Source: Dehalococcoidia bacterium (GTDB taxonomy: Bacteria; Chloroflexota; Dehalococcoidia; UBA2979). Taken from it: DNA of 64,000 nt. Made by a program: the position numbers and the translations under genes. Shown one piece after another: positions 50,283 to 59,177 of this stretch. A model generated the notes under the pieces. That model was not told where the DNA came from. It made no database searches and saw nothing but the letters and a program-made list of their open reading frames with translations. Every line of letters begins with the position of its first letter. Position 1 is the stretch's first letter. The stretch lies in NCBI GenBank assembly GCA_028279505.1, contig JANQNP010000012.1, positions 1 through 64,000 on the forward strand. The letters are read 5' to 3'.

Positions 50283-52781
50283 CTAGACGATCACCGGCGG
50301 TTCGGGTGGCGGCTGGGGCGGGATCCCGGGCGGCGTCGGCGCGGGCGCGGGCGCCGTGTACTGGTGCGTCGGCGGTGCCGGCGTGACCTCGGGGCGTCCG
50401 CGCAGCTCCTCGGAGAAGGCCGCGAGCCGGTCCTTCACCTTGCGGAACACCGTCCCCTCGGGATACTCGCCCTCCTCGTTCGGGACGCCGGCCGGCACCC
50501 CGGTGAGCAGCTCGATCCCCTCCTCGATCGTCTCGACCGCCCAGACGTGGAAGCGCCCCGCCTCCACGTCGCGCGCCACGTCCGGTCGCAGCACCACGTT
50601 CTCGACGTTCGTCCGAGGAATCAGCACTCCCTGCGTCCCGTCCAGCCCGCGCTCCTCGCAGATCGCGTGGAACCCCTCGATCTTCTGGGTGGCGCCACCG
50701 ATCGGCTGGATCTGCCCGTGCTGGTCCACCGACCCCGTCACCGCCATCCCCTGCTTGATCGGGATGTCCGCGAGGGCGGAGAGCAGCACGTACAGCTCCG
50801 TCGAGGAGGCGGAGTCGCCGTCGATGTCGCCGTAGAGCTGCTCGAACGTCAGGCTCGCATGCAGCGTCGAGGCGCCGTTCTGCCCGAAGCGGTCCGTCAG
50901 GAAGCCGCGCAGGATCAGGAACCCCTTGTTGTGGATCCGCCCGGCCATGTCGCTCTCGCGCTCGACCATCACGATCTGGCCGCGACCCGCCGACACCACG
51001 CACGTCACCCTCGAGGGTCGTCCGAAGCTGATGTCGCCGAGGTCGTACACCGACAGCGCGTTGATCTGCCCGACTCGCTCGCCAGCGGTGTCGACCCGGA
51101 TCGACCCGTCCTGGATCACCTCCTGGATCCGGTCGCGGATCAGCGCCGACCGGTAGACGGCCTCCTCGAGCGCCCGTGTCACGTGATCGGCGGTCACGAC
51201 CCCGGCCCCGTCGACCCCGGCCCAGTAGTCCGACTGCCGCACGATGTCGAGCAGGCTGCCCATGTTCGCCGACAGCCGCGTCTGGTCGTCGACCATCCTC
51301 GAGGAGTGCTCGACCAGCTGTCCGATCGCGGACGCGTCAAAGCACCGCAGGCCGCCGCGCTCGCACTGCTGGCGCACGAACGCCGCCACGCCTCGAATGT
51401 TGTTCGTGCTCCGCTCGAAGTCGGTCTCGAAATCCGCCTTGACCCGGAACAGCTCGCGGAACACCGGGTCGTACCGGTAGAGCATCGCGTACAACCCCGG
51501 GTCGCCCACGACGATGCACTTCACGTCCAGGGGGATCGGTTCCGGTCGCAGCGCCGTCGTCGTCGTGAGCCCGTACGCCTCGGCCAGGTTCTCGATCGCC
51601 AGCTCGCCCGTCCCGAGCGCCCGCTTGAGGCCATCCAACGAGGGCGCGTTGGTCAGCAGGTCGCGCAGACGCAGCACGATGAACCCGCCGTTCGCCTGCG
51701 CGATCGAGCCCGGCTTCACCAGCATGTGGTCCGTGACCACCGTGCCCAGCTGCCCCTGGTACTCGATGCGCCCCAGCAGGTTGTGATAGGTCGGGTGCTG
51801 CTCGAGGATCACCGGCGCGCCGCTGTCCGGGTCGTGGCACACCGCCGCGTTCACCTGGTAACGCCGCGTCGGGGGACCCTGCGCCGGCACCGGGAGGCCC
51901 GGGATCGCCGGCGCCTGTGGCGCCGCCCGGAACTTGTCCCGCTCGTGCTCGATGTCGCCGCGGACCGCCCGCAGGAAGTCGCCGACCTCGCCCTCGCTGC
52001 CGTACCGCTCCAGCAGTGGATCGAACAGGTGCCCGATCGCGAACGACGCGACCTCCTGGTCGAGCTGCTCGAACCGCTCTCGCGCGCTCCGCTCGATGCC
52101 GCGCATCTCGAACATCGCGTCCTGGACCTGCTTCTCCAGCTCGGCCCCGCGCTCCTGGAACTGCGTCCGCGTCGCCTCCGGAAGCGCCTGGAACGCCTCC
52201 GGCGACAGCGGCTCGCCCTCCACGAGGGGTGCCGACAAGATCCCCTGCGGCGTCATCTGCAGCGCGAAGCTCATCTCGGCGGCGCGCGCCTGTAGCGCCT
52301 CCAGCACTTGCTCGCGCTCGCGCTCCACCTCCGAGGCCAGATCCTGCCGCTGTCGCGCGTACGAATCGGAGTCGAACGCCGTCGCCAACTCCTCGCCGGC
52401 CGACTCGACCGTCCGCCGCACGTCCTCCGCGAACCGCCGCCCCGTCCCCGCCTCGAGGGCGATGCCGACCGGCCGATCCGGATCCTCGAAGTTGTGGACG
52501 TACACCCAGTCCTGGGGCGTCGGCATCTGCGCCGCCCGCCGCCGCAGGAACCCGTCGACGATCGTTGACTTGCCGATGCCGTCCGGCCCCGACGCGAAGA
52601 GGTTGTACCCCGGCGCCGCCATCCCCAGCGAGAACTCGATCGCGCGCGTCGCGCGCTCCTGGCCGAACACGGCCTCGACCGCGTACAGGTCGTCCGTCGT
52701 GTCGAATGGCAGCTCGGAAGGATCGAGGCGTGCCGTCACCTCGTCGAGCGTCAGTCGCAGCGATTCGCTGAGTTCGGTCAT
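50283..52781 (-). CDS. Lon-like ATP-dependent protease (AAA_32/LonC-type)
   Basis: This is an 832-residue protease with an N-terminal AAA-like ATPase whose Walker A is SGPDGIGKSTIVDGFL. It is interrupted by a long coiled-coil helical insertion (about 115-290, rich in Glu/Arg/Gln) and followed by ATP-binding segments (VVGDPGLYAMLYRYDPVFRE). The C-terminal Lon peptidase has the catalytic Ser in YGDIDGDSASSTELY and the Lys in IGGATQKIEGFHAI. It belongs to the AAA_32 group of Lon relatives, not canonical Lon. The last about 35 residues are a Pro-rich tail. GGGAGG lies before the ATG. Confidence 0.92.
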   Translation of the reverse strand: MTELSESLRLTLDEVTARLDPSELPFDTTDDLYAVEAVFGQERATRAIEFSLGMAAPGYNLFASGPDGIGKSTIVDGFLRRRAAQMPTPQDWVYVHNFEDPDRPVGIALEAGTGRRFAEDVRRTVESAGEELATAFDSDSYARQRQDLASEVEREREQVLEALQARAAEMSFALQMTPQGILSAPLVEGEPLSPEAFQALPEATRTQFQERGAELEKQVQDAMFEMRGIERSARERFEQLDQEVASFAIGHLFDPLLERYGSEGEVGDFLRAVRGDIEHERDKFRAAPQAPAIPGLPVPAQGPPTRRYQVNAAVCHDPDSGAPVILEQHPTYHNLLGRIEYQGQLGTVVTDHMLVKPGSIAQANGGFIVLRLRDLLTNAPSLDGLKRALGTGELAIENLAEAYGLTTTTALRPEPIPLDVKCIVVGDPGLYAMLYRYDPVFRELFRVKADFETDFERSTNNIRGVAAFVRQQCERGGLRCFDASAIGQLVEHSSRMVDDQTRLSANMGSLLDIVRQSDYWAGVDGAGVVTADHVTRALEEAVYRSALIRDRIQEVIQDGSIRVDTAGERVGQINALSVYDLGDISFGRPSRVTCVVSAGRGQIVMVERESDMAGRIHNKGFLILRGFLTDRFGQNGASTLHASLTFEQLYGDIDGDSASSTELYVLLSALADIPIKQGMAVTGSVDQHGQIQPIGGATQKIEGFHAICEERGLDGTQGVLIPRTNVENVVLRPDVARDVEAGRFHVWAVETIEEGIELLTGVPAGVPNEEGEYPEGTVFRKVKDRLAAFSEELRGRPEVTPAPPTHQYTAPAPAPTPPGIPPQPPPEPPVIV

Positions 52782-52874
52782 CCGGCCTCCCCGCCCGTTC
52801 GTGATCCTAGCAACGAGTCGTGGGGAGTTCCGTAGGGCGCGATCGCCCGCCGTTCGAGGACTTCCGGCCGTCGA

Positions 52875-54338
52875 TCACCAGCTCCGGCGCGCTCCCGTGG
52901 CGATCGCGAGACCGCCGGTGCGTGACGCGCCGACGATCTCCGACGGACTCAGCGCCGGACTCGCGCTGAGCAGCTGATCCGCGAACGCGCGCGCCTCGTC
53001 GCCGAACTGCGGCCCCGTCATCCGCGCGAACTTCGCCGCCAGCTCGCCGTCCTCGACGCCCGCCTCGACGTCTCCCGCCGGGTGATCCACCCGCGCGCTC
53101 ACGGACGAGCCATCGGTCAGCGTCACCGTCACCACGCTCGGCCACGACTCCGGGTAGCAAGCGTCCAGCTCCGGGTCCGTCTCGAACGACACCCGCTCCA
53201 CGAGGTCCAGCGTCGTCTGCTCGCGAATCGTCGACTCGCTGAATCGCCCCGGGCCGAGGTCTCCGAACTGCAGCGCGGTCGCCACGCAGAACGGCAGCGA
53301 GAACTTCGCCGCGTACGGCGTCGTCGGCTCGACCCCATCGAGGAGCCCCAGCGCCTGCTCGTAGATTCGCACGTCCACCCGCTCGATCTGCGCGACCTCC
53401 AGCTCGTGCTCAGTACGCAGCTGCAGCGCCGCGTCCACCGCCGAGTGCGTGTGCCGGCACGCCGCGTGCACCTTGAACGCCACCCCGTCGATCCGCCACA
53501 CCGCTGGCTCGCCCCCCTCCGAGGACCCGCCTCCCTCCGAGGGCGCGGCCAGCGCCGCTAGCCCGGCGGTCAGGCGCTCCGGGTGCGGTTCGTCCGACAT
53601 CGCCGCCAGCACGCCCTTCTCACCCTCGAGGATCCGCGTCGCCGCCGTGAACCCCTGCTGCGCCAGCAGCACCGACAGGATCCCGTCGTGCGCCGCCTTC
53701 GCCGGGTGCAGCTGCTTCGACATCGCACCGTCGCTCAGGAACTCCCACAACCCCGCCGTCGTCGTCCCGGCGCTGCCGAGGGCGTGCACCGTCTCCTCGG
53801 GGCTCAGTCCGTGCAGACGTGCGGCTGCCGCCGCGGCGCCGAACGTCCCGGCTGTTCCCGTCGTGTGCCAGTGCTCGTAGTGGCTCGGACCCAGCGCCTC
53901 GCCGACGCGGATGCCCACCTCGTACCCGATCGCGATCGCATCGAGGAGCGCGTCGCCGTCGACGTTCAGCTGCTCCCCGACCGCCAGCGCCGCCGGCACC
54001 GTCGGCGCCGCCGGGTGGTAGATCGAACCCGGGTCGAGGTCGTCCATCTCCAGCACGTGCGACGCCGCCGCGTTCGCGAGCGCCGCCAGCGGTGCCGATG
54101 TCCGCCGGCCCGAAGCCAGCACCGTCGCCTGCGCGTGCCCGCCGAGGGCGGTCACCACCTCGCGGATCAGCGACGGCGGCCGCATCTCGCCGCCGGCGAG
54201 CGACGAGCCCAGCCAGTCGAGCAGGTAGCGCCGCGCCGTCTGACGGACGGTGGCCGGCACCGAGGCCTCGACGATGAACGAGGCCAGCTGGCTGGTCGCC
54301 CCGGCGGTCGCACCCGCCGCCCCTGTGACGTCGCTCAT
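52875..54338 (-). CDS. MmgE/PrpD-family protein
   Basis: This is a 487-residue protein of the 2-methylcitrate dehydratase/cis-aconitate decarboxylase-like family. It has RQTARRYLLDWLGSSLAGGE, HVLEMDDLDPGSIYHPAAPT, YEVGIRVGEALGPSHYEHWH and the helical FGAAAAAARLHGLSPEETVH, followed by KQLHPAKAAHDGI. Near residue 300 is a low-complexity GGGSSEGGE insert. No prpB/prpC companion is adjacent, although a citrate synthase-family gene lies at 61543. The ATG has AGGTGAG 3 bases upstream. It is divergent from the quinone reductase gene. Confidence 0.85.
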   Translation of the reverse strand: MSDVTGAAGATAGATSQLASFIVEASVPATVRQTARRYLLDWLGSSLAGGEMRPPSLIREVVTALGGHAQATVLASGRRTSAPLAALANAAASHVLEMDDLDPGSIYHPAAPTVPAALAVGEQLNVDGDALLDAIAIGYEVGIRVGEALGPSHYEHWHTTGTAGTFGAAAAAARLHGLSPEETVHALGSAGTTTAGLWEFLSDGAMSKQLHPAKAAHDGILSVLLAQQGFTAATRILEGEKGVLAAMSDEPHPERLTAGLAALAAPSEGGGSSEGGEPAVWRIDGVAFKVHAACRHTHSAVDAALQLRTEHELEVAQIERVDVRIYEQALGLLDGVEPTTPYAAKFSLPFCVATALQFGDLGPGRFSESTIREQTTLDLVERVSFETDPELDACYPESWPSVVTVTLTDGSSVSARVDHPAGDVEAGVEDGELAAKFARMTGPQFGDEARAFADQLLSASPALSPSEIVGASRTGGLAIATGARRSW

Positions 54339-54453
54339 CCGCTCACCTCGCGCTGTATCGCGTCCCAGAGCCGAGTATAGGTCGCGCCGGGCGGCTGCTA
54401 GGATCCCGCTCTCATCCAGTTCCAGCACGCGCGAGCGACCCGGCGGAGGCAGC

Positions 54454-55440
54454 ATGCAGGCAGCGGTTATCACGGAGCCGGGCGGTCCCGAGGTCTTCGC
54501 CATCCAGGAGATCCCGGACCCCGTGCCCGGTCCCGAGGACGCCCTCGTCGCCGTGCACGCGACCGCCCTCAACCGCGCCGACCTGCTCCAGCGCATGGGC
54601 CGCTACTCCGGACCGCCCGGCACCCGCGACGACGTCGGTGGCCTCGAGATGTCCGGCATCGTCGAGGCCGTCGGTGACCGCGTCACCGCCTGGAAGCCGG
54701 GCGACCGCGTCATGGCCCTCCTCGGTGGCGGCGGCTACGGCGGCAAGGTCGCCGTCCACGAGCGGCTGCTGATGCCCGTCCCGCCGAACCTCGACTTGGA
54801 CGAGGCCGCCTCGATCCCCGAGGTCTTCCTCACCGCCTACGACGCCCTCTTCGCCCAGTGCGAACTCGCGATCGGCGAAAGCGTCCTCATCCACGCCGCC
54901 GGTTCCGGTGTCGGCACCGCCGGCATCCAGCTCGCGGCGGCGCAGGGCTGCCGCATCTTCGGCACCGCCGGCAGCGACGAGAAGCTCGAGCGCGCCGCCG
55001 AGCTCGGCCTCAACGTCGGCATCAACTACCACGAAGCCGACTTCGCCGACGTCGTCGCGGAGCGCACCGGCGGCGCCGGCGTGCACGTCGTCCTCGACGT
55101 GATCGGCGCCTCCTACTGGGAGCAGAACCTCCGCTCGCTCGGCGTCCGCGGACGGATGGTGATCGTCGGCGTCATGGGGGGCGGCAAGCTCGAGGTCAAC
55201 CTCGGCGCCCTCATGGGCAAGCGCCTCCGCGTCCACGGCACCGTCCTCCGCGCCCGACCCCTTGAGGAGAAGGCTGCCCTCACCCAGCAGTTCGTCTCCC
55301 GTATCCTGCCCCTGTTCCAGAACGAGACTGTGAGCCCCGTCGTCGACCGCATCTTCCCGCTCTCCGAGGTCTCCGACGCCCATCGCTACATGGAATCGAA
55401 CGCCAACTTCGGCAAGATCGTGCTCCGGCACGGCTCGTGA
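54454..55440 (+). CDS. NAD(P)H:quinone oxidoreductase (PIG3/zeta-crystallin type)
   Basis: This is a 328-residue zinc-independent MDR enzyme. The N-terminus (QAAVITEPGGPEVFAIQEIP), the Asn-Arg-Ala-Asp-Leu-x-Gln motif ALNRADLLQRMGRY, the PIG3-type EVFLTAYDALFAQCEL and the nucleotide-binding IHAAGSGVGTAGIQLA are clear. PIG3-like members reduce quinones with NADPH, often with one-electron chemistry. GGAGG lies 6 bases before the ATG. The hydrolase gene follows 26 bases later. Confidence 0.9.
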   Translation: MQAAVITEPGGPEVFAIQEIPDPVPGPEDALVAVHATALNRADLLQRMGRYSGPPGTRDDVGGLEMSGIVEAVGDRVTAWKPGDRVMALLGGGGYGGKVAVHERLLMPVPPNLDLDEAASIPEVFLTAYDALFAQCELAIGESVLIHAAGSGVGTAGIQLAAAQGCRIFGTAGSDEKLERAAELGLNVGINYHEADFADVVAERTGGAGVHVVLDVIGASYWEQNLRSLGVRGRMVIVGVMGGGKLEVNLGALMGKRLRVHGTVLRARPLEEKAALTQQFVSRILPLFQNETVSPVVDRIFPLSEVSDAHRYMESNANFGKIVLRHGS

Positions 55441-55466
55441 TCGGCTAGCAGGGGGGAGCGAGCAGC

Positions 55467-56567
55467 ATGGCCCGCGGACTGACCGTCGCCGGACAGCACG
55501 CGATCCGCGACCTCGCGCGTGAGCACCTCCAGCGTGGCTGGCACCCCGGCGCCCAGCTCGCGATCTACCGCGACGGCGAGCTCCAGCTCGAGTTCCGCGT
55601 CGGCGACGCGCGAGGCGAAGACACCCGGTTGCTCTACTTTTCGGCGACCAAGCCGCTCGCGGCGGTCGCCGTCCTCGCACTGGTCGCGCGCGGCGAGGTC
55701 TCGCTCGACACCCCGCTCGCCGGGGTCTGGCCCTCCTTCGGCGCAGGCGGCAAGGAGCTGTGCACCGTCCGCCACGTGCTCACCCACCAGGGCGGCTTCC
55801 CGGTCTTCCCGCCGGGCTACGACTGGGCCGAGATCGACCAGTGGACCGCCATCGTCGAGGCTACGGCCAACATCGAGGCCGAGTGGACCCCCGGCACCGA
55901 CACCGGCTATCACCCGGTCACCTTTGGCATCGCCCTCGGCGAGCTGATCCGCCGCGTCGACGGCCGCCTCCCCCGCGCGTTCCTGCAGGAGGAGATCTTC
56001 GAGCCCCTCGGCATGCAGGCCAGTCTCGGCGTCGCAGACGCCGAGGCGATGAACCGCATCGCGCTGCCGGTCGCCATGTCCGAATCCACCTTCGACGACC
56101 CCGACGGTACCGAGCGCCGCACCAGCGGCATCGTCGAGCGCTTCCGCCTGCCCTCGACGCTCCGTGCCCAGCTACCCGCCGCGAACGGCATCGGGACCGC
56201 CGAGGCGCTCGCCCGCTTCTACGCCATGCTCGAACGTCGCTGGAACGACTCCGAGGACTACGCCGGCGTCTGCCCGCTCCCCGCCGACCTCGTGCGGACC
56301 GCGACGAGCGTCCAGAACGCCGTCGACTTCGACCGCAGCAGCCACCTGCCGTCCTCGTACGGACTCGGGTTCCTGGTCGGCGGGCCGTTCGCGCCCTTCA
56401 ACGAGCCCGACGTCTTTGGCCACTCAGGCCAGCAGTGCGCCATCGGCTACGCCGACCCGCGTCGCGGGCTCGCCGTCGCCTACGTCACCAACGGCTTGCA
56501 GGACCCGCTGACGGTCCAGCTCCGCACCGAGGAGATGTCGTCCGCGATCATCGCCGCCTGCGAATAG
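55467..56567 (+). CDS. Beta-lactamase-fold serine hydrolase (class C-like/esterase)
   Basis: This is a 366-residue beta-lactamase/transpeptidase-fold protein. The active-site Ser-x-x-Lys is in YFSATKPLAAVAVLALVARG, the Tyr motif is TGYHPVTFG and the third box is HSG in FGHSGQQCAIG. There is no signal peptide, which favours an intracellular esterase of family VIII type over a periplasmic antibiotic-degrading enzyme. It is near the quinone reductase gene on the same strand. The substrate is unknown. Confidence 0.87.
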   Translation: MARGLTVAGQHAIRDLAREHLQRGWHPGAQLAIYRDGELQLEFRVGDARGEDTRLLYFSATKPLAAVAVLALVARGEVSLDTPLAGVWPSFGAGGKELCTVRHVLTHQGGFPVFPPGYDWAEIDQWTAIVEATANIEAEWTPGTDTGYHPVTFGIALGELIRRVDGRLPRAFLQEEIFEPLGMQASLGVADAEAMNRIALPVAMSESTFDDPDGTERRTSGIVERFRLPSTLRAQLPAANGIGTAEALARFYAMLERRWNDSEDYAGVCPLPADLVRTATSVQNAVDFDRSSHLPSSYGLGFLVGGPFAPFNEPDVFGHSGQQCAIGYADPRRGLAVAYVTNGLQDPLTVQLRTEEMSSAIIAACE

Positions 56568-56627
56568 CTCGCGGGCGGCCAGCTCGCCTGATCTGAGATC
56601 GACAGAAGCGAGGCGGATCCACCTCGG

Positions 56628-56936
56628 TCAGCGCTTGCGGCGATAGCTCCGCTTGCGGCGCTTCTCGCGCCGGCGCTGCACGTGCTCGGGACGGCTCGTC
56701 GTCGACTCGATCGGCGGTGGGGGAGGTGGCTCGGGCTTCGCGAAGCGCGCCTGGGTCCACGAGGTGAGGCGCGAACTCACCCGCATCGAGAAGAACGCGA
56801 CGGCGAAGAAGAACACACCCGTCGACGCCAGCGTCACCGGGTCGCGCTCGTCGCTCTGCCAAGCCTGTAGCCCGACCCAGGCGAGCGCCAGCACGATCGA
56901 CCAGGAGAACGTCTGCGCCACCGACATCGGTCTCAT
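56628..56936 (-). CDS. Small two-TM membrane protein with a basic tail
   Basis: This is a 102-residue protein with two hydrophobic segments (about 8-26 and 33-50), a Pro-rich stretch PEPPPPPP and a strongly basic C-terminus (RREKRRKRSYRRKR). Such a tail could contact nucleic acid or phospholipid. I recognise no family. AGGATGAGCGC precedes the ATG. It lies between the hydrolase gene and the transglutaminase-like gene, separated from the latter by 32 bases. Confidence 0.55.
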   Translation of the reverse strand: MRPMSVAQTFSWSIVLALAWVGLQAWQSDERDPVTLASTGVFFFAVAFFSMRVSSRLTSWTQARFAKPEPPPPPPIESTTSRPEHVQRRREKRRKRSYRRKR

Positions 56937-56968
56937 GCGCTCATCCTAGCGAACGCCCGCCGCGGCGG

Positions 56969-57592
56969 TTAGCCCTCATTTGCGCTCGGAATCGCCGCTT
57001 CGAGCCAGTCGATCAACCCACCGAGAAACGCCTTGCGCCGGGCTTGCTGGTCGGGCGTGAGGTCGTCGATCATCCGCTGCATCAGCGCCGTCGGATCGGC
57101 GTCCGGTGGCACGTGGTGGATCTCGATCGGATCGACCGCCACCGCCATGTCGCTGCCCGCGACGAACGCCTCGTTGACCGGTAATCCGAGGGCACGCGAC
57201 GCCAGTGGCCAGGTCGCGTCCACCGTCGTCCACTCGGCCTCGTACGCCGGCTGGACGCGCAGGAAGCTGTGCACGTCGGCGACCGGCTGGCGCCGCACCT
57301 CGTCGAGCAGCGCCGGTGGGAGCCAGGGCGCGCTCTCCTCGGTGAACTCGTGCGGCGCGAGGATGATCGTCGCCGGCATCCCCAGCTCGGCGAAGAGCGC
57401 CTGCAGCAGGATGTGCCGGCCCTCGTGGGTTGCGCCCCACTCCGCGATCGTCGTCTGCGGCTCCGGGGTCGACGCGGGCCGGTACGGCAGGTCGCGCACC
57501 AGCGCGAACGCCGCGCCGGCGTCGAGCGCCACGCTCGAGGCGATCAGGCCGCGCTCAACGGCGGCGGACTTCAGCGCGGGAAGTAGCGGCAT
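56969..57592 (-). CDS. Transglutaminase-like protein with catalytic Cys missing
   Basis: This is a 207-residue protein with the outline of a transglutaminase/cysteine-protease-like core. The helix EWGATHEGRHILLQALFAEL and GMPATIILAPHEF match the segment that usually reads Gly-x-Cys-x...-Leu-x-Ala-Leu-Gly-Ile. The His and Asp equivalents are visible in DVHSFLRVQPAY and WTTVDATWPL. The catalytic Cys position is Gly-Arg-His here and no Cys is present in the protein, so peptidase or transferase activity is unlikely. The fold assignment is moderate. Confidence 0.6.
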   Translation of the reverse strand: MPLLPALKSAAVERGLIASSVALDAGAAFALVRDLPYRPASTPEPQTTIAEWGATHEGRHILLQALFAELGMPATIILAPHEFTEESAPWLPPALLDEVRRQPVADVHSFLRVQPAYEAEWTTVDATWPLASRALGLPVNEAFVAGSDMAVAVDPIEIHHVPPDADPTALMQRMIDDLTPDQQARRKAFLGGLIDWLEAAIPSANEG

Positions 57593-57640
57593 GCCGAGAT
57601 CGTATCGCGGCGTACCGGCCCGCTCTGCCTGTCCGCTCGC

Positions 57641-58105
57641 TCAGAGCGAGTACTTGAACCCGCTGTGCGACTGGTTGAATCCGAGGCGCTCGTAGAACGC
57701 GTGCGCCCGCGCCCGCTCGTTGTTCGACATCAGCTGTGCGAGGGCGCATCCACGGGTGCGCGCCTCCTCGATCGCCCACTCGATCATCTGCCGGCCGATC
57801 CCGGCGCTCCGCAGGCTCGAGTCCACACGCACGTTCTCGATCTGCATCACCAGCCCGCCGCGCAGCGTCAGTTGCGGGATGAAGGTGAGCTGCATCGTCC
57901 CGAGGATCGCGTCCGCCCGTTCTGCGACGATCAGCCGGTTGTTCGGATCCGCCTCGATCGCCTCGAACGCACGCACCGGGCCAGCCTCGTCGAGGCCGTC
58001 CTCCCAGCGCCCGCTCAGCGAGTCCGCGAGGATCAGCCGCACGACCTCGGCCAGGTCGTCGCGGGTCGCGTCGCGGAGCAGCAGCGGGTCGTCGCCGTCG
58101 GCCAT
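57641..58105 (-). CDS. GNAT-family N-acetyltransferase
   Basis: This is a 154-residue GNAT enzyme. It begins LLLRDATRDDLAEVVRLILA, has the strand GLVMQIENVRVDSSLRSAGI leading into the acetyl-CoA-binding loop RSAGIGRQMIEWAIEEART, and ends ARAHAFYERLGFNQSHSGFK. This resembles small-molecule acetyltransferases of the PaiA/YhbS-like group. The ATG at 58105 has GAGGAG 6 bases upstream, preferred over a longer frame. It is divergent from the AHSA1 operon, so the phased operator array lies between them. Confidence 0.9.
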   Translation of the reverse strand: MADGDDPLLLRDATRDDLAEVVRLILADSLSGRWEDGLDEAGPVRAFEAIEADPNNRLIVAERADAILGTMQLTFIPQLTLRGGLVMQIENVRVDSSLRSAGIGRQMIEWAIEEARTRGCALAQLMSNNERARAHAFYERLGFNQSHSGFKYSL

Positions 58106-58180
58106 CGCACTCCTCGCGCCCGTCGGGGTCCCCGGTCTCCTCGAAGCGCCATCGTACGGCTCGCCCACATGCCTGCCATC

Positions 58181-58216
58181 GCAACCGCTGGGTTGCATAA
58201 GCAACCATTCGGTTGC
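58181..58216 (+). promoter_or_regulatory. Four-part phased operator array before the AHSA1-ArsR operon
   Basis: Four 6-base half-sites alternate as GCAACC (58181-58186), GGTTGC (58191-58196), GCAACC (58201-58206) and GGTTGC (58211-58216), each separated by exactly 4 bases. Every neighbouring pair is thus a 16-base inverted repeat, and the half-sites recur every 10 bases, about one helical turn. A fifth GCAACC lies at 58241-58246 beside the start codon. A TTGCAT (-35-like) and TGCTAT (-10-like) are embedded in the array. The downstream ArsR-family gene is the obvious candidate binder. Confidence 0.75.
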
Positions 58217-58248
58217 TATCGTTCGGCGCACGAAGAAGGAGCAACCCC

Positions 58249-58713
58249 GTGCCAGTCAGCGATGTCATCGAACGAGAACTGATCCTCCGCTCGCCCCGTT
58301 CCGAGGTCTGGACCGCCCTCACCACGACCGACGGAATGGCCGGTTGGTGGGCCGACCGCGTGGAGGTGGACCCGCGCCCCGGCGGCACGATGCGCTTCCA
58401 CTTCGGGGAGGAGCACGGCATCAGCGAGGCGGAGATCGACCTCTTCGAGCCCGAGGACCGCTTCGCCTACTTCTGGCAGCCGTTCGGCAACCTCGAGGAG
58501 GCGAAGGACTACCCGGACCTCCGCACGCGCGTCGAATTCGTGCTCGCCGACCACCCCGACGGCACGCTGCTCAAGCTCCGCGAGACCGGCTTCGCCGCGC
58601 TCCCGGACGCTCTCGCCGCTCGCTCGCTCGCCGACAACGAGGACGGCTGGACGGTCGAGCTCGGCCACCTCGAGACCTACCTCAGCACCGGGACCCCGGT
58701 GGTGCACCGGTGA
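58249..58713 (+). CDS. AHSA1/SRPBCC-domain protein, copy 1
   Basis: This is a 154-residue SRPBCC (START-like) fold protein of the AHSA1 family. It has VIERELILRSPRSEVWTALT, GMAGWWADRVEVDPRPGGTM, the FEPEDRFAYFWQPF strand and VEFVLADHPDGTLLKLRETG. AHSA1 proteins in ArsR operons are widespread; the fold binds small hydrophobic ligands. GTG at 58249 has AAGGAG 7 bases upstream. It overlaps copy 2 by 4 bases. Directly upstream is the phased operator array. Confidence 0.88.
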   Translation: MPVSDVIERELILRSPRSEVWTALTTTDGMAGWWADRVEVDPRPGGTMRFHFGEEHGISEAEIDLFEPEDRFAYFWQPFGNLEEAKDYPDLRTRVEFVLADHPDGTLLKLRETGFAALPDALAARSLADNEDGWTVELGHLETYLSTGTPVVHR

Positions 58714-59177
58714 CCGAACCCACCCCCAACGTCATCGAACGCGAGCTGGTCTTCGCCGCCCCGCGGCCCGCCGTCTGGGCGGCGCTCACCACGCCCGAGG
58801 GCCTCGCCGCCTGGTGGAGCCCGCGCGGCGCCGAGGTCGACCTCCGCGCAGGTGGCCGGCTGGTGTTTCACTTCAGCGCTGAGCACGGCAGCCAGGACGC
58901 CACCATCGTCGCCGTCGAGCCTGAAGAGCGATTCGTGATCGCCTGGCAGCCGTTCCAGTCCGAGCCGGACGCCGCCGACGCCGGCGACCTCACCACCGAG
59001 GTCGAGTTCCGGCTGAGCGACCATCCCGATGGCACACAGCTGAATCTCCGCGAGACCGGCTTCGCGGCGTTGCCGGGTACGCTCGGCACACGAACCTTCA
59101 CCGAGAACACGACCGGCTGGGACACCGTGGTGCTGCCCCGCCTGCGCCGGTACCTGGAAGCCGAGGCGGGCGCATGA
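58710..59177 (+). CDS. AHSA1/SRPBCC-domain protein, copy 2
   Basis: This is a 155-residue paralogue of the preceding gene: NVIERELVFAAPRPAVWAAL, GLAAWWSPRGAEVDLRAGG, VEPEERFVIAWQPFQSEP and FRLSDHPDGTQLNLRETGFA line up with the first copy throughout, so a tandem duplication is evident. The GTG start overlaps the first copy's stop (GTGA) and its own stop overlaps the ArsR ATG (ATGA). All three genes are translationally coupled. Confidence 0.88.
   Translation: MTEPTPNVIERELVFAAPRPAVWAALTTPEGLAAWWSPRGAEVDLRAGGRLVFHFSAEHGSQDATIVAVEPEERFVIAWQPFQSEPDAADAGDLTTEVEFRLSDHPDGTQLNLRETGFAALPGTLGTRTFTENTTGWDTVVLPRLRRYLEAEAGA

Noticed and set aside
54339..54596. Upstream extension of the PrpD-family protein
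   Set aside because: The extension crosses into the divergent quinone reductase gene, and AGGTGAG supports the ATG at 54338.
57720..58709. Long frame joining the GNAT antisense strand to the second AHSA1 gene
   Set aside because: Only the part from the GTG at 58710 matches AHSA1; the rest is antisense or out of frame over other genes.
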